DNA of 9,763 nt. Source: Candidatus Symbiothrix sp. Its GTDB lineage: Bacteria; Bacteroidota; Bacteroidia; Bacteroidales; Azobacteroidaceae. Positions 6,869 to 9,763 of this stretch are shown in pieces. Below the pieces are notes generated by a model. The model was given only the letters and a program-made list of their open reading frames with translations, was not told the origin of the DNA and searched no databases. Every line of letters starts with the position of its first letter. The first letter of the stretch is position 1. The stretch covers positions 1 to 9,763 of the forward strand of contig JAISWY010000092.1 in assembly GCA_031270925.1 (NCBI GenBank), given 5' to 3'. Position numbers and translations under genes: made by a program.

Positions 6869-9262
6869 CTATTTCAATTTCACGTCGGCCGCCTTCAAAC
6901 TCGGCGACGTGAATTTCACTGTAATTTCTCCCGACGTTCCAACGGTTTGAATATACGCCAACAAACGACCGTGGAATACCCCTTGCACATTATCGGTATA
7001 ATCGCCCATATCGGAATTATTGCCGGCTTCCAAGCCCAATAAGTGGGCAGGGCCTTCGATTTCGCAAGTGATTTCATTATCCGTTAGCATGACCGGAACG
7101 CCGTTTTCATCCGTAACTTGTACGACAATATGCGCGAGATTATTTTCGTAATTCGATACCGTTGCCGTGATAGCGAAAGCTTCTCCGGATGTTTGAATGT
7201 TATAATTGCCGACTTCCTTTTCGCCATTGAAACTGCGAACTTCCAGTTTTCCCGCCTGATAAGGAACATCCCAATAGTAAATGCCTGTGTTTTTATCGAA
7301 TTTCGGAGCTTTATGTATTGGCTTGTTATTCAGGAATAATCGCACTTTTTCCGCATTCGTATAACAAACCACGCGAATCAATTCTTTTTCCTTATAATTC
7401 CAAATCGAATAAGCATCCATGGAAACCTTCGATTTAAGGAATCGATTGGGATAAGTTCCCAGATAAACGGTCGGTTCATCGCTCCACAAGGCTTTCCGGT
7501 AATAGCCGCGCGGTTTGATAAATCCGGCGAAATCGACCAGACCCGAATAAAAGCCCCGGGACGGCCATTTGCCCGATTCGCCCAAATAATCGATGCCCGT
7601 CCAGAGGAATTGTCCGAAGATGTGGTCGTTGTCGGTAACTGCTTTCCATGCTTCGAGGTCGTGGCGGGTTTCGCTTCCGAAAATCACTCGTTCGGGATAT
7701 TTTTTGTGATCGGAAAGATAGCGGCTTTCGGTATAATTATAACCACAAATATCGAGGGCGAAAGGATATTCCGTTTCGTTCGACATGGCTACTCCGGCCA
7801 AGCCTGCCGTAACCGGTCGCGACGAATCGTATTGCTTGACCACGGCTACCAAGCGTTTGGCAATGCTGCCCAAACGATTCGCATCGGGTGCCTCCTTTTT
7901 GTAGCCGCCATTCAATTTTTGGGTAAAACCGCTGTTGGCGCTATCCAAAATCGGATGGGAATAAGGATCGTTGGGATAATCCACTTCATTTCCAATGCTC
8001 CATGCAAAAATGGAAACATGATTCCGATCGCGACGCACCATATCGGCCAAATCCTGTTCTCCCCATTTTTCAAAAATATCGTAAGATCCTTGATGGCCGG
8101 GCGTGCCGACGTTCCAAGCTTTTATCCACTTGTTTTTCGGAAATTCCCATTCGTCGTAGGCCTCGTTCAAGACCAAGATACCGAGTTCGTCGCACAAATC
8201 GTACAAATCGGGCGCTTGCGGGTTATGGCTGGTGCGGATGGCATTGACGCCGATTTCTTTCAGCGTTTGCAACCGCCGTTTCCACACTTCGCGGGGAACG
8301 GCGGCACCCAATACTCCTGCGTCGTGATGAAGACATATCCCTTTCATTTTTAAATTTTTACCGTTTAATAAAAACCCTTGGTCAGGATCGAAAACGAAGG
8401 AACGGAAACCGGTTTTTGTGGTGGTTGCATCGATGATTTTGCCGTTTTGCTCGACGATTGTTTGTAAAGTGTAAAGATTCGGATGTTCCAAATCCCATAA
8501 TTGCGGATTTTCTACTGCCAATTCGATTGCCAATCGCTTGGTTTGCCCGGCTGCGATGGATAATTGTTGGGTGTTTTCGGCAACCGGTTTTCCTTCGGGC
8601 GAAAATAGTTTGTTGGAAACCACAATATTGTTATCAAGCAAGGATTCATTGACGATTGCGATTTCGGCGTGTAAAAACTTTGCTTGCAAGCTCTCTTCCT
8701 TGGGATACACAAAAACACCCCATTGCGCAAGATGCACCCGATTGGCATAAACCAGCCAAACATCGCGGTAAATGCCCGAACCGGTGTACCAGCGCGAATC
8801 GGCGCTTTGACTGTGATCGACACGAACGGCAATCTCATTTTCCTGCCCATATTGCACAAAAGGTGTAATATCGTAAAGAAACGAAATATATCCGTTGGGA
8901 CGACTGCCTACCGATTGGCCATTTACAAACACTTCGCTCCGATTATAGACGCCTTCGAAATACAAATAAATCAATTCGTCCTGTTTGTCTTGCGGGATAA
9001 AAACAGATTTCCGGTACCAACCGATTCCGCCGGGTAAAAAGCCTTGACAACTTGCCAATGAAGGGCTTAACGATTGCTTCACACTCCAATCGTGAGGCAA
9101 ATCAAGGCTTTCCCACTGCGTTTTTTCGTCGGGACGATCGCCCAAATAAAACTGCCATTGTTTGTTAATTTTTTCCGGTTTTCCGAAAGAAACTTGCGCT
9201 TGAAGGCTTGTTTGTATCGCCAACAAAACGATTGCCACGAAAATCTGTTGCAGATATCTCAT
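6869..9262 (-). CDS. Secreted GH2 beta-galactosidase-like glycoside hydrolase
   Basis: This 797-residue retaining glycosidase is most like bacterial GH2 beta-galactosidases, which remove terminal beta-D-galactose; related enzymes include beta-glucuronidases, so the sugar is not certain. A signal peptide (about 1-22, ending QAQ) predicts export; there is no lipobox Cys. The sugar-binding jelly-roll domain spans about 30-170 (GIGWYRKSVFIP, YNRSEVFVNG, WYTGSGIYRDVWL), followed by an Ig-like domain to about 285. The TIM barrel (about 290-600) holds GICLHHDAGVLGAAV (308-322), RTSHNP (343-348), WSIGNEVDYP with acid/base Glu426, IFGSETRHD with nucleophile Glu531, and FLWTGIDYLGE (552-562). The C-terminal part resembles the DUF4982 domain (about 615-690) and the GH2 C5 domain (about 695-797). 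All catalytic motifs are intact. Its ATG overlaps the TGA of the upstream small gene (ATGA), so translation is probably coupled to it. The strong inverted repeat lies 25 nt downstream. Confidence 0.92.
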   Translation of the reverse strand: MRYLQQIFVAIVLLAIQTSLQAQVSFGKPEKINKQWQFYLGDRPDEKTQWESLDLPHDWSVKQSLSPSLASCQGFLPGGIGWYRKSVFIPQDKQDELIYLYFEGVYNRSEVFVNGQSVGSRPNGYISFLYDITPFVQYGQENEIAVRVDHSQSADSRWYTGSGIYRDVWLVYANRVHLAQWGVFVYPKEESLQAKFLHAEIAIVNESLLDNNIVVSNKLFSPEGKPVAENTQQLSIAAGQTKRLAIELAVENPQLWDLEHPNLYTLQTIVEQNGKIIDATTTKTGFRSFVFDPDQGFLLNGKNLKMKGICLHHDAGVLGAAVPREVWKRRLQTLKEIGVNAIRTSHNPQAPDLYDLCDELGILVLNEAYDEWEFPKNKWIKAWNVGTPGHQGSYDIFEKWGEQDLADMVRRDRNHVSIFAWSIGNEVDYPNDPYSHPILDSANSGFTQKLNGGYKKEAPDANRLGSIAKRLVAVVKQYDSSRPVTAGLAGVAMSNETEYPFALDICGYNYTESRYLSDHKKYPERVIFGSETRHDLEAWKAVTDNDHIFGQFLWTGIDYLGESGKWPSRGFYSGLVDFAGFIKPRGYYRKALWSDEPTVYLGTYPNRFLKSKVSMDAYSIWNYKEKELIRVVCYTNAEKVRLFLNNKPIHKAPKFDKNTGIYYWDVPYQAGKLEVRSFNGEKEVGNYNIQTSGEAFAITATVSNYENNLAHIVVQVTDENGVPVMLTDNEITCEIEGPAHLLGLEAGNNSDMGDYTDNVQGVFHGRLLAYIQTVGTSGEITVKFTSPSLKAADVKLK

Positions 9263-9543
9263 TTGTTTTTAATTATGTGTTTTTTGTTGCAGACGATGAA
9301 ATAAACACCGCCTAATATCAATATTGCCAGGGCCGGAACTTCGCCGATGGGACCGTTTACATCCAATGTGCCTGCATCATTTGGATTTTCTGTCTCACCG
9401 ATTGCGCCTCGCAAGTTGCCGGAGGTTTTTTCGGTGTTATCACGCTGCAACCATTCGGGTGTGCGGTCTTTTATTGTTCTACGGTCGGCTGATGCCGAGA
9501 TTGCTAACAGCATTACTGTTGCTAAAATTATTGTCTTTCTCAT
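9259..9543 (-). CDS. Small exported protein with C-terminal membrane anchor, unknown function
   Basis: I do not recognise a named family for this 94-residue protein. Seen: a strong signal peptide (about 1-19, MRKT then a hydrophobic core ending SASA), a hydrophilic, charged middle (20-63), and a C-terminal block made of NGPIGEVPA (63-71), one hydrophobic segment (about 69-85, ALAILILGGVYFIVC) and a basic tail (NKKHIIKNK). A GxIGE motif occurs twice, as GAIGE (46-50) and GPIGE (64-68). A short conserved-looking motif, one transmembrane helix and a basic tail is the layout of sorting-type C-terminal signals such as PEP-CTERM or LPXTG, but no sortase or exosortase gene is visible here, so it may simply be a single-pass membrane protein with its middle in the periplasm. 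Its stop codon overlaps the GH2 start as ATGA, strongly indicating a shared transcript. No promoter box was found just upstream, so it may be transcribed with the T9SS-type gene before it. Confidence 0.75.
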   Translation of the reverse strand: MRKTIILATVMLLAISASADRRTIKDRTPEWLQRDNTEKTSGNLRGAIGETENPNDAGTLDVNGPIGEVPALAILILGGVYFIVCNKKHIIKNK

Positions 9544-9563
9544 TGTTGTTTTTCTTTAGTTTT

Positions 9564-9606
9564 AAGTTTCTTAAGCTACTTCGTTTTTAAATAACTTAAT
9601 AAACTT
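9564..9606. repeat. AT-rich inverted repeat between the partial gene and the small gene
   Basis: AAGTTTCTTAAG (9564-9575) and CTTAATAAACTT (9595-9606) pair over 12 bp with one mismatch around a 19-nt loop. It lies in the 70-nt gap after the stop of the partial gene at 9614. The stem is AT-rich and is not followed by a U run on the minus strand, so any role in termination or mRNA processing is weakly supported; it may be chance in AT-rich sequence. Confidence 0.3.
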
Positions 9607-9613
9607 GAAATTA

Positions 9614-9763
9614 TTATTGAATGATTGATTTAATAACACTTATTTTGCCCGATGCGTAAACTTTCTTTACGATGTAGATACCGGGAACAAGGAGTTGCAA
9701 GCCCTTGTCGGAAGAAGAGATACGCATACCCTGCAAATTGTAATATTCCGTCGCCACAATTTG
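9614..9763 (-). CDS. C-terminal end of a protein with a T9SS-like C-terminal domain (N-terminus beyond window)
   Basis: Only the last 49 residues are in the window; reading is open to the right edge and ends at TAA (9616-9614). The fragment contains ATEYYNLQGMRI near its start, then VPGIYIVKKVYASGK and a final VIKSIIQ. This spacing of YYNLQG, GIYIVK and a terminal K-rich beta-strand is the pattern of Bacteroidetes type IX secretion C-terminal sorting domains (the Por_Secre_tail type) and of related secreted proteins that end the same way. By family knowledge such a tail directs export across the outer membrane and is removed or anchored at the surface. The cargo itself, and thus its function, cannot be seen. 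It is followed on the same strand, after 70 nt, by the small exported protein and the GH2 enzyme, so it may belong to the same unit. Confidence 0.75.
   Translation of the reverse strand, partial: QIVATEYYNLQGMRISSSDKGLQLLVPGIYIVKKVYASGKISVIKSIIQ

Noticed and set aside
7610..8353. A 247-codon open frame on the plus strand
   Set aside because: It lies entirely antisense to the catalytic barrel of the GH2 gene, whose motifs are intact; the translated product has no recognisable domain or signal and reflects GC-rich codon structure of the real gene.

Overview
The window looks like chromosomal DNA from a member of the Bacteroidota, most likely Bacteroidales. The evidence is threefold: three promoters match the Bacteroidetes -7 consensus TAnnTTTG; the right-hand partial gene ends in a type IX secretion (T9SS)-like C-terminal tail; and there are exported family 2 glycoside hydrolases, a mix typical of that group. 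Genus cannot be fixed from the sequence alone. Coding density is high. No gene-free stretch reaches 300 bases; the longest gap is 6726-6868, which holds a promoter and a 27-bp inverted repeat. No rRNA, tRNA, CRISPR array, transposase or SusC/SusD pair is visible.

Left region, minus strand: a housekeeping run reads ffh (SRP GTPase, 1509-2825), folD (600-1478), then an exported CapA/PGA_cap-family metallophosphatase-like protein cut off by the window edge (1-598). The gaps are 30 nt (ffh-folD) and 1 nt (folD-capA-like), so they are probably one transcript from a promoter just upstream of ffh.

Middle, plus strand: a secreted GH2 beta-mannosidase (2909-5467) diverges from ffh. The two -7 boxes sit back to back inside a 13-bp-arm palindrome (2856-2888), so the two promoters physically overlap. 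Its 3' end overlaps by 23 bp the end of a convergent, visibly AT-richer minus-strand gene for an AAA_14/DUF4143 ATPase (5445-6725), which has its own promoter and looks like an accessory insertion.

Right region, minus strand: the order of transcription is a partial protein with a T9SS-like C-terminal tail (9614-9763), a 94-residue exported small protein with a C-terminal membrane anchor (9259-9543), and a secreted GH2 beta-galactosidase-like enzyme (6869-9262). The small gene and the GH2 gene share an ATGA stop/start overlap, so they are translationally coupled. The 27-bp inverted repeat at 6786-6843 closes this unit.

Functionally, the two GH2 enzymes suggest periplasmic or surface trimming of beta-mannosides and a second beta-linked sugar, but no complete polysaccharide utilisation locus is visible. 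The least explained element is the coupled small membrane protein next to the T9SS-like cargo gene.
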